From Physcomitrium patens (taxonomy: Eukaryota; Streptophyta; Bryopsida; Funariales; Funariaceae): DNA of 64,000 bases. Under the pieces are notes generated by a model. The model saw only the letters and a program-made list of their open reading frames with translations. It was not told where the DNA came from and did no database searches. Shown one piece after another: positions 24,592-37,572 of this stretch; within the stretch, counting starts at the first letter, position 1, and every line of letters begins with the position of its first letter. The DNA is taken from the NCBI RefSeq assembly GCF_000002425.4, contig NC_037258.1, forward strand, positions 5,636,052-5,700,051, in the 5' to 3' direction. The position numbers and the translations under genes are program-made.

Positions 24592-25688
24592 ACATGCAAG
24601 CAAGTTATTGAAAATTGTGCATTCAAATGTTTGTAGACGAATGAAAATACCATGAATTAGAAGAACAAGATATTTTGTTATATTTATTGATGGTTTTTTA
24701 AGAAAAATGTAGATTTTCATTCTCAAATTTAAGAGTGATTACTTTTTAAGGTTTAAGGATTTTAAAGCACTTGTGGAAAAGAAACGTGAATGCAAGATCA
24801 AAGTATTACATACAAACAATAGAAATGAGTATATATCAAAGGCTTTTGATGACTTCTTAAAAATTTAAGGTATTGTAAGATTAACTTCAACTCCTTAGAT
24901 TCCACAACAAAATAGAATTATTAAAAGAACAAATCAAACTATTGTAGAGATGGTAAGGAGTATGTTGCATGCTCAATACTTTGAACATGAGTTTTAGGTA
25001 CAAGCCGTAGTCAATGCGATATATACAAGGAATAAATGCCCTAAAAGTGCACTCACATCAATGACTCTAGAAGAAACATAAAGTGGAAAGAAACCTTTTA
25101 TTTTATACATAAAGGCTTTTAAATGCATTACGTATGTAAAGGTATTAAATTATATAAAGTCCAAATTTGATACAAAAGGTATAAAATGTGTATTTGTTGA
25201 ATATTATAAAGGTACCAAGGCATATAAGCTAATATTTTTGGATACCAAGAAGATTATTAAAAATCGTGATGTAAAATTTTTAGAGCATAGAGTATTTGCG
25301 AGCACTTAGAGATATATTCAAGTGGAAGTAATGATATATTTGTAGATACATTTTCAATTTCAGTAAAGAAAGTAGAACAAGATGATGAAAATAAAGATGG
25401 TAGATGTGTAAATGAAAGTAAAGAAACAATGAAGTTGAAAAAGAAGATCTCTACAATTCCTAAGACCAACAATGAAGATGTCGAAGATGATGATGAAGAA
25501 TATCAACCTTTGAGTGAAAAAGATAAGCTATAAAAGAAAAGAAGCCTAGAAGAGAGCATAGAGTGCAATAAGATGAATCTTCTTCAAATAAAAGGAGATA
25601 TCTTTTGAAATGCATCAAATGGATGTAAAGACAGCTTATTTGAATAGAAAGTTGAAAGAAGATATATACATGTATTAACTTCAAGGAT

Positions 25689-25713
25689 GTTTTGAAAAAA
25701 AAAAAAAAAAAAA
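25689..25713. repeat. Poly(A) run
   Basis: More than 20 consecutive A bases within the Copia relic. Confidence 0.85.
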
Positions 25714-27185
25714 AAACACATTGTTTGTAAGTTAAAAAAATCTTTATATAAAATAAAACAATCATCAAGAATATGATACCAAAATATTGATACATTCTTT
25801 GTTAATGAGGGATTTGTAAGGAATGAGACTGATCATATCTTATATGTGATGCAATCAAATAAGTTTATATAGATTTTTATCCTCTATGTTGATGATTTAA
25901 TCATATTAAGTAACACCATGTAAAAGATAGATTGGTTGAAGGCAAAGTTATAGAAGAAATATGAGAAGAGTGATTTTGAAGATCTCTAGTATTATTTGGA
26001 AGTAGAATTTATAAGAAATTATGTTAAAAGACCATTAAAATAAGCCAAAGAAAGTACATTGAAGAGATGCTGAAACAATTTAATGTAAAGGAATGCAAGT
26101 CCATTGAAACACCTTTAGAGGCCAATTTGAAGTTGATGAAGTTCACGGATGAGAAATTTCCTAAAGTTAAAGCTGAAATGAAAGATGTTCCATACAAGAG
26201 AGCAGTAGGCTCACTTATGTATGTAATGGTTGGTACAAGGATGGATCTGAAATATGTGGTGAGTGTTATCAATCAACACATTTTAAAAGTTGAATAAATT
26301 CATTGGATAAAAATTAAGAAAATTATGATGTACTTGAAAGGTACTTCAATCTTCTAATTAAATCTTGGAGAAGATAATATTACATTACATAGTTATTGTA
26401 ATGCGCATTGGGCTAGAGATACAAATGTTGTAAGGTCAACAACAAGATATATATATTTTTATTAAAATAGTAGCAATCTCATAAAATTACAAGAAATAAT
26501 CAACATTTATAAGGTCCAAAATGGAGGCAAAATACATAGTAGCAAGTTAAGATGCAATCAAAGAAAAATAGATGGTAGCAAGTTAAGGTGCAATGGAAGC
26601 AATTTAGCTCAGATAATTTTTAGAAGACATTAGATTTGTGCAATTGGAAGCAAATCCAATGAATTTTGATAACCAAGGATGTCTTTTTTTTGCAAAGAAT
26701 CCAAAGCAGTACTCAAGAACTAAACACATTCATATTCAACATCACTTCATAAGAGAGAAGATTGAAATGGGAGTGATTGGCATGAAGTATTGTGCAACAG
26801 AAGACATGCATGCTGATTTGCTAACAAAAACTTATAAAGAATAGGCATGAGAAGTTGAAAAATGCATTAGGTTTAAAAATCTTTGACTAATAGTAAAATA
26901 AAAATGTTAAAGTAATAATAAGATAGTATTATTTTAGGTAATTTTCTAATGGTCAAAGAATAGTAAAAAAATGAAGTTTCTAATGTGGCTACTAGATTAA
27001 GAAGAATCTAAGGTTTAGTTAAATGGATGAAGATGATTATAGATGAAGTTCAATTACAATAGATGTAAACTCTTCTTATAAGTAAAGAATGTTGGAAGAA
27101 AGAAGCATTTCATTCTACACTTTTTTTCTATGCAATAATTTTGATTTTTACTTATTTGTGTCTTATTTAATGTATTTCTTCAATA

Positions 27186-27217
27186 AATATGTCATGTATG
27201 TATTATAAATAAATAAA

Positions 27218-27257
<40 letters not shown>

Positions 27258-28140
27258 AAAAAATATTCAAATATATGGAATTTTTTTGATATTTAATATA
27301 TTTTTTTAAAAATTAGAAGTTGAAGACCTATCAAAATGAAAAAATATGAGCCTTTTCATATTAGATAATATAAGAATTTGTCGCTTAATTTAAAAAAAGA
27401 TGAAAAGAAGTAAAATTTATTTTTGAATACAATACACATATTTTGCAATAAATATTAAAAATTTTATTTTAAATTAATACAAATAAAAAAAAGTTGATGG
27501 TATGCTATTTTAAAAATTAGAAATAAATTATATAAATACAAAAGAAAAATAAGGAATCATTTAAAAAATACCATTATAATTATAGTAGTTTTGTGAGGTG
27601 GTTTATGAAATCATTAAAAATAGAGGATTAAGTGAAATATTTTGAGACAAAAAAAGACAATTTTAATAAAAGATATATTCTACACTATATAAAAAGAAAA
27701 ACGTGTAAATTACAAAGCATTAAATGTGGTGCAAAACTTCCATCAATAATTAGAGAGTACTTTAATTACTAAAAAGCCTTCCAAAAAATTATCATTTTTA
27801 CAAATTTTGAAGAACTCAATAGAAATAAAGACAATACTACTAGAATATCAATTCATAGAAAATGAAATGATTATATTAAATTCTAATATTTGATTATGAA
27901 AGAATAATTTATTAATTTTTATTCAAATTCTATAATTATAGATTAATTACAAAGTTTTATTGAACTTTATCGTAAATTTTAGAAAATGGATGATTTAAGT
28001 TTATAAACATATATATATATATATATGTATGTTAGATATATCAAGTAGTAATTATTTATACATAAGTTTTTTTGAATTGCATTTATAAAAAAATAAAAAA
28101 ATACAATAATAAATATTATATTTATATTAATATAGTTTTA

Positions 28141-28189
<49 letters not shown>

Positions 28190-28639
28190 TTATCTATATA
28201 TATATATATATATATATGTATAAATATCAAAATTAATGTATATAAAGATTATAATTGTATTAAAAACATTTCTAACTGTATGTCTTATTAAATTGGTTTT
28301 TAAATTACCAATAATTTGACAAATTCACAATTAAATTTATAATTAAGAATTGCATAGTTAGAAAAGGAAGAATCTAATAAAATAATATATTTGAGGTTTT
28401 AATATCTTAAATATTAGACTATATTATCTCTAAAAGATAATCTAATAGTATTTAGAAGTATTATGCATTTCAAAAATATAAAAATTTTATTGTATTAAAA
28501 TCAATTGGCTTTATATTTTTAAATATATTTTTTTATTGATACATATATTATAATTATTTTGAAAATATTAGAATGTAATTTTTTTTTTCAAATCTTGAAA
28601 ACGTGATTATTTTAGAAAATAAAAGTCTTAAAGTATAGT
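27186..28639. other. Very AT-rich DNA with TA microsatellites
   Basis: TA runs at 27221-27255, 28008-28026 and 28144-28218 (the last with a TG interruption). The rest is decayed AT-rich sequence. It may include the 5' part of the LRR relic that becomes readable at ~28640, but I cannot read any domain here. Confidence 0.5.
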
Positions 28640-29612
28640 TTTTAAAATTGAAAATTTTTACATTTTAATATTTTCAAAATCATTAAATCTTGCATAAATA
28701 TTATAAATAATCAAGTTTAGTTATATCTTAAATAAGATAATATATTTTAAAATGTATCAAGATATGAGAATTGAAAAGGACCATTTAAACAATTGTCATT
28801 ATTAATGTACTTAGTTATGAATAGTTTTGAGCAATTAGAGATGGTGCCAATTAGTTTCAATTACTTCACATATTTGAAAGAAATCTATTTTAATAAATGC
28901 ATGAACTTGAAGAAACTAGGTATAATATTAGACGGTATAAAATTTTTAAAATTTTTATTATTGAAATAATATAAAATATTAAAAAAAATATTATTAAAAT
29001 TTAGTAAATTTTTAAGATTAAATTTTTTATTTTTTTAAATTATGAAAACATGCAAATTTCATGAGATATATTTAAAGCATCAAAATTATTAATTTATTTT
29101 GATAAAAATAATTATAAATAATATAATACCAAATAATATTAAATACATTACATATCTTTAAAAAACTCTATTTTAATTATTATATGAACTTAAAAAAATA
29201 TATGCAAAATTTGATAGTAGGAATTTAATAAGATTGTTATTATTGAAATAATGTAAAAATCAGAAGAAACATCTTCTAAATTGAATAATTAATAAAATTG
29301 GAATAAGAAAGTTTTAAAAATTATAAGAAGACAAAGGTTGCAAATCATACATTTGTTTCAATGATTTCATTAGTTTTATTAGACATAACTAGTTGTGAGT
29401 AAATAGAGAAGATGCAAAAAAACTTTAATCACCACATCTTCTTCAAAAGAGTTTTTTTTACTAATTACATTAATTTAAAGAAAGTGGATGCAATAATTTA
29501 TTAAATGAAGGCTTAAGAATTATCATCAATCAAATGATGTGAAAATCTAAAAAAAAAACTTTTAAGATTGAACCAAATATTTAAAAGGATTTTTTTGGTA
29601 TTTGAAAGGTAT
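28640..29612 (+). pseudogene. Leucine-rich-repeat gene relic (disease-resistance type), 5' part
   Basis: An open stretch at 28778-28966 (63 codons) reads as plant LRR: it has a LVMNSFEQLEMVP block, then FTYLKEIYFNKCMNLKKLG, then IKFLKFLLLK. This matches the L..L.L..C.NLKKLP..I..LK.LK pattern of NLR-type LRRs. Further units are recognisable at about 29150-29215 (LKKLYFNYYMNLKK) and 29360-29470 (VLLDITSCE, then INLKKVDAI), separated by stops and frame changes. No NB-ARC or TIR/kinase part is readable upstream. Gypsy-1 is inserted after GGTAT (29608-29612) and the repeat series resumes at 41896. Host-gene relic, strongly AT-drifted; the resistance-gene assignment is by pattern only. Confidence 0.55.
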
Positions 29613-30058
29613 TGTCACGGACACAAAAATTATCACGGACACAGAAATACAATCTCGAGATCTAACAAGAAGTTCAAGAAGAACTGATAAGAACTAGATT
29701 AATCAGATGAATACAAGAAAAACACTAGAGAGGTGAGCTAGAGCTCCAAGAGATGTGTTGTCAAGACTGAAGAACTCTTCAACCTCGATTCCAATATATA
29801 CTCCTATTTAAGAAACTTCTCAAGTAACTTCCACCAACTAGGAAGCTTCTAGAAGGTTCCAGAGACTTGCTTCTAGAAGGTTTTAGAAACTTATCTCTAG
29901 AAGGTTCTAAGGACTATGTCCCTAACATCTTCTATCAACTAAGAAGCTTCTCAAGCAACTTCCATCAGCTAGGAAGCTTCTAGAAGGTTCGAGAAACTTG
30001 CACCTAGAAGGTTTTAGAAACTTGTCTCTAAAAGGTTCTAATGACTATGTCCCTAACA
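29613..30058 (-). repeat. Gypsy-1 3' LTR
   Basis: 446 bp, TG...CA ends read as TGTCACGG...CCTAACA on the plus strand. Contains heat-shock-type TTC/GAA arrays, for example four alternating units at 29842-29859. Confidence 0.85.
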
Positions 30059-30135
30059 TCACCCCCTCTTTTAGCATCGAGGTCTCTGAGAAGCAATGTT
30101 ATTGTTAATCAGTACCAATGCAAGAAAATGAAGAT

Positions 30136-30480
30136 CTATCGCATAACGTCTGCTATGAATTCTAACTGTTGTTCACGTGGTAAGTGGTTCATTGATCCTT
30201 GAAGCCAACGGTAGTGGCCCACGCCTTCAACTTCTGACCAAGCATGAACTTCCGTATCCTCATTGTGAAATTGTCCTACAAACACGCCTTCTGGCTGATC
30301 ATCGTAAGCAGGCTCGAACTCAAATACAATCACCAGTGATTGGTTACTCGGTATCCTCCGTCGTCGTCGTGGTGTAGGCAGTTCTTCATCTCAGGGTCGC
30401 CTTCGTGAGCTAGTCGATTGAGATAATCTGATTGGCATAGTATCTATCTCTTGGCTATCCATATCAGAAGACCGAACTAT
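30136..30480 (-). other. Gypsy-1 copy of the extra 3' frame (ORF3)
   Basis: Lies between the integrase/chromodomain region and the 3' LTR. It carries the core EVEGVGHYRWLQ and NHLPREQQLEFI found in the Gypsy-2 copy at 37175-37516. Fossil copy; function unknown. Confidence 0.6.
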
Positions 30481-32024
30481 GGCTACTAAAAAAAATTCTA
30501 CTTTATCTTGGAGAAAATAATTACATCAACTATGAATTTTGGTGGTGCTCTCCCCCTTTCTTATATTCTTAGGTGATCAAGCTTCAGAAGGAAGCTATCG
30601 TCGAACCGGCTTAGGTTTATGAGGATATTGTTGATGAAACTCCTATACTTTTTGCGATGTATTGGCAAGATTTTCAGCTAGTTCCTACGTTCGCTCATTA
30701 ATGTTGTATCCACACCAATGAACAAGATACTCCAACTTGTCCTACCTTTGCCATGAATCCAGCACCTTTTCAACCTCGTATTCATCATGGTTCTCGATCT
30801 CAATACTAGGTGGCAAACATTGCACTCTTCCAAGAAAAGATGACTCTCGATAAGGCTCCAACAGAGAAACATAAAAGACTGGATATACCTTCAAAGGAGC
30901 CGGTAATTCCAGACGGTACGCCACTAGATTGATTTGCTTCTGGATGATAAATGATCCCAATCTTCGATAGTCCAATTTATCACATGGTCGCTTGGTCTTG
31001 ATATTCCGTTGAAGAGGCCATGCTTTATCTCCAATTTTGAAAGTAAGTGCTTGATTCCAAAATCTATCTGCAAACGCCTTGTAGGATTCTTGAAAGGATT
31101 GTAATTGAAGCTTCAACGTAGTTTGAAGCTCTGATAGTTGCTTTGCAAATCCTTCAGCTGCTGGATTGTTATTTGTTGACGGACTCAATAAATCAAGCTT
31201 TGGATGATACCTATAGTTGGAAAAGAATGGAGTGTATTGAGTCAACGCATGGAGGGTGTTGTTATATGCAAACTTGGCTAGCGATAGATATGCGGTCCAA
31301 TCGTCTTGTTGATAGTTGATGCTACATCGTAAGTATTGTTCCAAGACTTGGTTCACCCGTTCCGTTTGGGCGTCAGTTTGAGGATGAAAAGCCGAAGAAA
31401 GCTTGATATCCACCTTCAGTATCTCAAAGAGAGATCTCCAAAACTTTGATACGAATTGGGTTCTTCGATCTAATACAATATCATCTGGTAGTCCATGATA
31501 TCGATATACATTATCGAGAAAAAGCCTTGCTGTGACTTCACTGGACGATGTCTTCTTGCAAGAGACAAAGTGCGTCATCTTTGTAAGCTAATCTACCATG
31601 ACAAAGATGTTGTCAAATGAGTTCGATGATGGCAGGACTGTGATGAAGTCCATAGAAACTGAAGACCATGGTTGATGTGGAATCGACAATGGCTGTAGAA
31701 GTCCATAAGGGCGATACCGAGGATTCTTAGATCTTGAACAAATGTCGTAGGAGAGGACAAAATCTCACATCCTTCCACATTTGGAACCACGAGAAATCTT
31801 GAGAAATAAGCTCCAAGGTCTTGTTGAATCCAAAATATCCCGCAATTGAAAAATCGTGGCGAGATTGAAGAACTCGGAGTCGTGTTGGTCCTTTTGGAAT
31901 ATATAACCACTCCTCAAAGTATAAAAGATCTCCCTCCACCTTGAACTTGTCATCATTGGTACGCTACTTGATATCAATGGCTACTGAATCTTCAATGGTC
32001 ACGTCATGTACCTGATTCAGGAAG

Positions 32025-32485
32025 TGTTAGGGACATAGTCCTTAGACCTTTCTAGAGACAAGTTTCTAGAACCTTCTAGAAAGAAGTCTCTAGAAACTTC
32101 CAGAAGATTCTTTGAATATTCTCTTAGAATATTCTTTAAAGATTCCCTAAAGATTCTTTGAAGATTCCCTTAGAAGGCTCTAGAAGATTCTTAGAATATT
32201 CTAGTAGATTCTAAGAAGTTACTTGAGAAGCTTCCTAGCTCTTGGGTAGTTGCTCGAGAAGCTTCATAGTTCTTGGGAAGCTTCTTGATGCGCTTCCTTA
32301 GAACCATAGGCCAGTAGTATATATAGGAGTCGAGGTTGAAGAGTTCTTCAGTCTCGACAACACATCTCTTGGAGTTCTAGCTCACCTTTCTGGTGTTGTT
32401 CTTGTACTCAACTGTTTAATCTAGTTCTGCCACTTCTTCTTGAACTTCTTATTAGATTTCAAGTCTGTATTTTGTGTCCGTGACA
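32025..32485 (+). repeat. Gypsy-2 5' LTR
   Basis: 461 bp, begins TGTTAGGGACATAG and ends GTCCGTGACA. U3 holds the heat-shock-type arrays and a TATATATA box (separate entry). Confidence 0.92.
32064..32330 (+). promoter_or_regulatory. Heat-shock-element arrays and TATA box in the Gypsy-2 U3
   Basis: Perfect alternating TTC/GAA units with 2-base spacing, the binding pattern of plant heat-shock factors, occur at 32064-32081 (four units) and 32093-32110 (four units). GAATATTC pairs follow at 32114-32121 and 32127-32134, with further GAAGCTTC pairs to about 32290. A TATATATA box lies at 32318-32325. The same order recurs in the 3' LTR. The motif is seen; heat response is inferred from the HSE consensus and from the known case of Copia ONSEN in Arabidopsis. 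Confidence 0.7.
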
Positions 32486-35400
32486 GTTTGTCGAGACTAC
32501 ACTAACTTGAGATATCAGAGCTAGTTCTTTCTTAGTAGAGTGTGGATTACCCCTCTATTTGAAGGTATACTAGCATTTTTTAGAGGTTGCGGATTACTCT
32601 CCTCTAAAACTAAAATCGTTTAGTGTTTTTTTTTTTTCTTTTCTCCGAGTAGGTTTTAGTGATAGGTAGTGCTACAATTTTTTCCAAGAGACTTAGCAAT
32701 TTTTTCTTCTCTCAAAATTTTAATCCATCTATTTTCTAAATATAGAAGTAGACCAGGTCATAGACAATGCATCTCCACAAGTAGACAGTAGAGTAGCAAC
32801 TCTTGCAGATCTTCAAGCTCTTATGAATAGTGTACGAAAGGAGATTGCATTTCTTCGCAATCCAAGTAAAGAACCTCAAATTGATCTAGTGACCGAAGAA
32901 GTTAGACGCGAAATTCATAGCCTACAATAAGAGATTATTCGACTGAGAGAAGCAAGACATGTGTCACATACGACCCCTATAGATACTTCAAGGATTAGTA
33001 CGAAAGAACCAAAAGCGAGTATGCCAGACAAGTTTGACGGAACAAGAGCCAACTTCCGAGGTTTTGTGCAACAAGTACGGCTTTACCTACGCCTATACCC
33101 TTCTCGTTATCCGAATGGATTTACCCAGGTTGCTTTCATAGGTACTCTTCTATCAGGAAATGCTCGCTCTTGGTTTGCTCCACTATTGGAGAAGGATTCT
33201 CCAATATTGTACGACCTAGAGGCTTTCATAGAGAGACTTACTGCTGCGTTTGGAAATAGCGATCGAGAAAGAGTGGCTGAAAGAAAGATACAAAATCTGC
33301 GACAAGGATCACGTTCTGCTGCAATCTATGCTGCAGAATTTCAACAGCTTACATGTGATCTTGATTGGAATGATAAGGCGTTCATGACACGATTTCGATA
33401 TGGACTGAGAGATGATGTCAAGAACTTATTGATCACCATGCCTAAGGCGGATACTTTAGAAGAACTTATATCTCAGGCAATTATTTGTGACAACCGCCTC
33501 TTTGAATTACTACAAGAAAGACGATCAGGCTGGAGAAATGATGGAGCATTTGCTACATTTTCAAAAGGTCCAGAGAATCACTCCACAGATCCTGAATCCA
33601 TGCAAATTGATGCGGTACGTTTCAAACCCCTCACAGCTGAGGAAAGGAAGCAACGGTTTGAACAAAACTTGTGTTTATATTGCGGAGAAGCAGGCCATAA
33701 AGCTGTAGATTGTCGGAAGAAACAGAAGCCTCAAACAACAAGACTCAGGAGTACAAGCATGTAGGAAAACAAGGACGCCCAGCCACAATAGGGACCGTGC
33801 GGCTGGACATCTCAACATCCAAAATTAATCAAGGTCCCTTTCTCTCAGCTCAACCTTCAGATTGTTTTATGGTACCTTTACATCAGGGTATTCAAGAACT
33901 ACAAGTCGATGCTTTATTAGACTCGGATGCATCCGCTTGCTTTATAGATGAAGAGTTTACCAAGCTTCACAATATTTCTCTTCTAAAGAAACTTAAGCCT
34001 GTCCATGTAGAAGTCATAGACGGACGACCATTGTCTTCGGGCAATGTTATCCATGAAACTAAACCATTGAAGGTACGTCTTGAAAACCATGAGAGCAATA
34101 TTATGTTTAATGTTATCAAGACCTCTTCATGTCCTATCATTTTGGGACTATCTTGGCTTGATAGATATAATCCATTGATAGATTGGAAGTTGCGGAAAGT
34201 GACATTTCCAACAAATTCCTTGAAGGTGGAATCTGCCAAGACAATGTCTAGAAACAAATCCTTGTTTATAGGTGCAAGGGCTTTCATGAAGGAAGCCAAG
34301 CAAAATACACCTCTTGTCATCTTCGCAACTCTGACTCGAGAAGATGCAACTCCGACTTTGGTTATTCCAAAGCAGTATGAAGAATTCAAAGATGTCTTTG
34401 AAAAGAAGAATGCTGATATGCTGCCAGAGCATCGACCCTATGACTGTGCCATTGAATTGCAAGAAAGAGCACAACCACCTTTTGGACCAATCTACAATTT
34501 GTCGCAGACGGAGTTGACTGAGTTGCGGAAGTACATTGACGAGAATCTAGCCAAGAACTTCATCCGTCATTCGAAGTCGCCAACTGGGGCACCAATCTTA
34601 TTTGTGAAGAAGAAGGATGGCTCACTACGGATGTGCGTGGACTATCGAGGTCTCAACAAGGTGACAAAAAAGAATGACTACCCATTGCCTTTGATCTCTG
34701 GTCTTCTAGAACAACTTGGGCGTGCAAGGATCTTTACAAAGATTGACCTAAGGGGAGCTTACAACCTTGTGCAAATTAAGAAAGGAGATGAATGGAAGAC
34801 AGCGTTCCGAACAAGGTATGGCCATTTTGAATACAATGTCATGCCATTTGGTCTTACTAATGCTCCAGCGGTCTTTCAACACATGATGAATGACATCTTT
34901 CGAGAGCATCTAGACGATTTTGTTGTCATCTATCTAGATGATATTTTGATATTTTCTAAGAACGAGGAAGAACATGAGAAGCACGTTAGTCTGGTACTCA
35001 AAAAACTACGGGAGCGAGGACTCTATGCCAAATTGGAGAAGTGCTTATTTCACCAAACTGAGATGGAGTTTTTGGGATTCATCGCGACTACGGAAGGCTT
35101 GAAGATGGATCCAAAGAAGGTGGAAGCAATCATGTCTTGGGAAGTTCCGAAGACGGTTAGGGACGTACAATGTTTTCTTGGATTTGCTAACTACTATCGG
35201 ATCTTCATCAAGAATTATTCTCAAGTTGCTGCCCCCTCACTCGGTTAACGAGTAAGGACAAGCTCGAATGGAGACCTATCGCAGAAAAAGTATTTCAAGA
35301 TTTGAAGATGGTATTTACTACAGCTCCAATCTTGGTACATCCGGACTTTACAAAGGCCTTTTATTTGGAGACAGATGCATCGGATTTTGCTTTGGGAGCT

Positions 35401-37174
35401 GTACTTTCACAGATGGGTGTAGATGAGAAGCTCCATCCAGTTCCGTTCTATTCTCGAAAATTCTCTGCTGCTGAGATCAACTATGAGATCTACGATAAGG
35501 AACTCCTTGCTATAGTAGATTCTTTCCAAGAGTGGCGCCACTTTCTCGAAGGAACTGTACATCCAGTGACCGTATATACGGATCACAAGAATTTGGAGTA
35601 TTTTATGTCGGCTCGGGTTTTGAATCGGCGTCAAGCCCGGTGGAGTATGTCGCTATCCAGGTTCGACTTTGTTATTACTTATCGGCCTGGGAAGCAACAA
35701 GGGTTGTCAGATGCATTATCAAGGAGATCATATCTCGCGCCAAAGGCTGGAGATGCAGCATTTGATCAACAGTGCACGACATTGTTGAAGCCAGAGAAAT
35801 TTCGGCTCAACGTAGCTATTGTACCAATTGATGCTGACTTCCTCGACCAGGATGTGAAAGATTTTGTTGTATCTTGTGACATTTGTTCAAGATCCAAAAA
35901 CCCTCGACATCGGCCTTATGGACTTGTACAGCCATTGCCTATTCCGTGCCGACCATGGTCTTCGGTTTCCATAGACTTTATTACGGATCTACCACCATCG
36001 AATTCATTTGACAGCATTTTTGTTGTCGTAGACCGGCTCACAAAGATGGCGCATTTTGTCCCTTGCAAGAAGACATCGTCAAGCGAAGACACAGCAAGAT
36101 TCTTTCTTGATAATGTGTATCGATATCATGGTCTACCAGATGATATCGTATCGGATCGAGGAACCCAATTTGTATCAAAGTTTTGGAAATCTCTTTTTGA
36201 AATATTGAAGGTGGATATCAAGCTTTCTTTGACATTTCATCCTCAAACGGACGGCCAAACAGAACGGGTGAATCAAGTTTTAAAGTAATATTTATGTTGC
36301 ACCATCAACTATCAACAAGATGATTGGGTTGCATATCTACCGCTAGCAGAGTTCGCATATAACAACACCCTTCATGCGTCAACTCAACAAACGCCATTCT
36401 TTTCCAATTATGGATACCATCCGAAGCTTGACTTATGGAGTTCATCAACGATTAACAATCCGGCAGCTGAAGGATTGGTGAAGGAGCTTTCGCAGCTTCA
36501 AACTACATTGAAGCTTCAATTGCAAACTGCCCAAGAATCTTACAAGGCTTCCGTGGACAAATTTCGGAATCAGGCACCTAAATTCACGATTGGAAACAAA
36601 GTTTGGCTGCTTCGACGAAATATTAAGACTAAGCGGCCATGTGACAAATTGGACTATCGGAGATTGGGACCATTTATTATCCAGAAGCAGATCAATCCTG
36701 TAGCGTATCGTCTGGAGTTACCAGCTACTATGAAGGTACATCCTGTCTTTCATGTTTCTTTGTTGGAGTCTTATCGAGAATCGTCTTTTTCTGGAAGAGT
36801 ACAATGTCCACCACCTAGTATAGAAATAGAGAACCACGAAGAATACGAGGTGGAAAAGGTCCTGGATTCACGGCAAAGACGAGGTAAATTAGAATACTTT
36901 GTGCATTGGAGCGGTTACGATATTAATGAACGAACATGGGAGCCGGCCAAAAATCTCGCGAATGCGCCACAAAAGGTACAGGAGTTTCATCGACGATATC
37001 CTGAGAAATCCAAGCCGGTTCGACGATAGCTTCTTACTGAAGCTTGCTCATCCAGAAAACAGAAAAGAGGAGAGAGCACCACCAAAATCCATAGTTGATG
37101 TAGTCATTCTTTCCAAGATAGCGTAGAGCTTTGTTAGTAGCCCAAGTTTGTTCTTATTGTTTTAGCCTTTGAAT

Positions 37175-37516
37175 ATGGATAGCCAAGATACTACACTTGT
37201 CATGTCATCTCAAGCAACTAGCTCACGAAGACGATCGCGAGATGAAGAACCGCCTGCACCACGACAACGTCGAAGGATTCCGAGCAACAGATCGCTGGTG
37301 ATTGTATTTGAGGTCGAGCCTGCCTACAATGGTCAGCCAGAAGGAGTGTTTGCAGGACAATTTCACAATGAAGACACGGAGGTTCATGCTTGGTCAGAAG
37401 TTGAAGGCGTGGGCCACTACCGTTGGCTTCAAAGACCATTGAATCACTTGCCTCGTGAACAACAATTGGAGTTCATTGCAGAGGTTATGCGACAGATCTT
37501 CATTTTCTTGCGTTGA
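37175..37516 (+). other. Gypsy-2 copy of the extra 3' frame (ORF3), 113 aa
   Basis: Separate open frame beginning with ATG about 145 bases after the pol frame and ending 56 bases before the 3' LTR. The N-terminal half is Arg/Ser-rich (SSRRRSRDEEPPAPRQRRR), the C-terminal half compact with EVEGVGHYRWLQ and NHLPREQQLEFIAEVMRQIF. Related frames sit at the same place in Gypsy-1, -3 and -4. I recognise no family. The basic stretch could bind nucleic acid or act as a nuclear signal (inference). Confidence 0.65.
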
Positions 37517-37572
37517 TATTGACTGACGATAACATTGCTTCTCGGAGACCTCGAAGCTAAAGGAGGAGGTGA

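Larger units (their letters stand above)
20571..27185 (+). mobile_element. Ty1/Copia LTR retrotransposon, old and broken, with nested insertions
   Basis: Left LTR about 20571-20870 and right LTR about 26905-27185 are recognisably the same sequence but differ at roughly one base in ten, so the copy is old. Gag begins near 21778 (MASSEGEGLRMIEKFRGDNF, then a YYWK block typical of Copia gag). A zinc-knuckle area lies near 22450-22520, integrase at about 24660-25130, reverse transcriptase at about 25600-26290 (YVDDLI motif region near 25890), and RNase H at about 26640-26840 (KHIHIQHHFIREKIE). Two other elements sit inside it: a Gypsy-type solo LTR (20969-21517) and a TGTCGT element (23211-24591). 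The coding region carries many breaks and is not functional. Composition is very AT-rich, as expected of long-methylated DNA. Confidence 0.85.
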
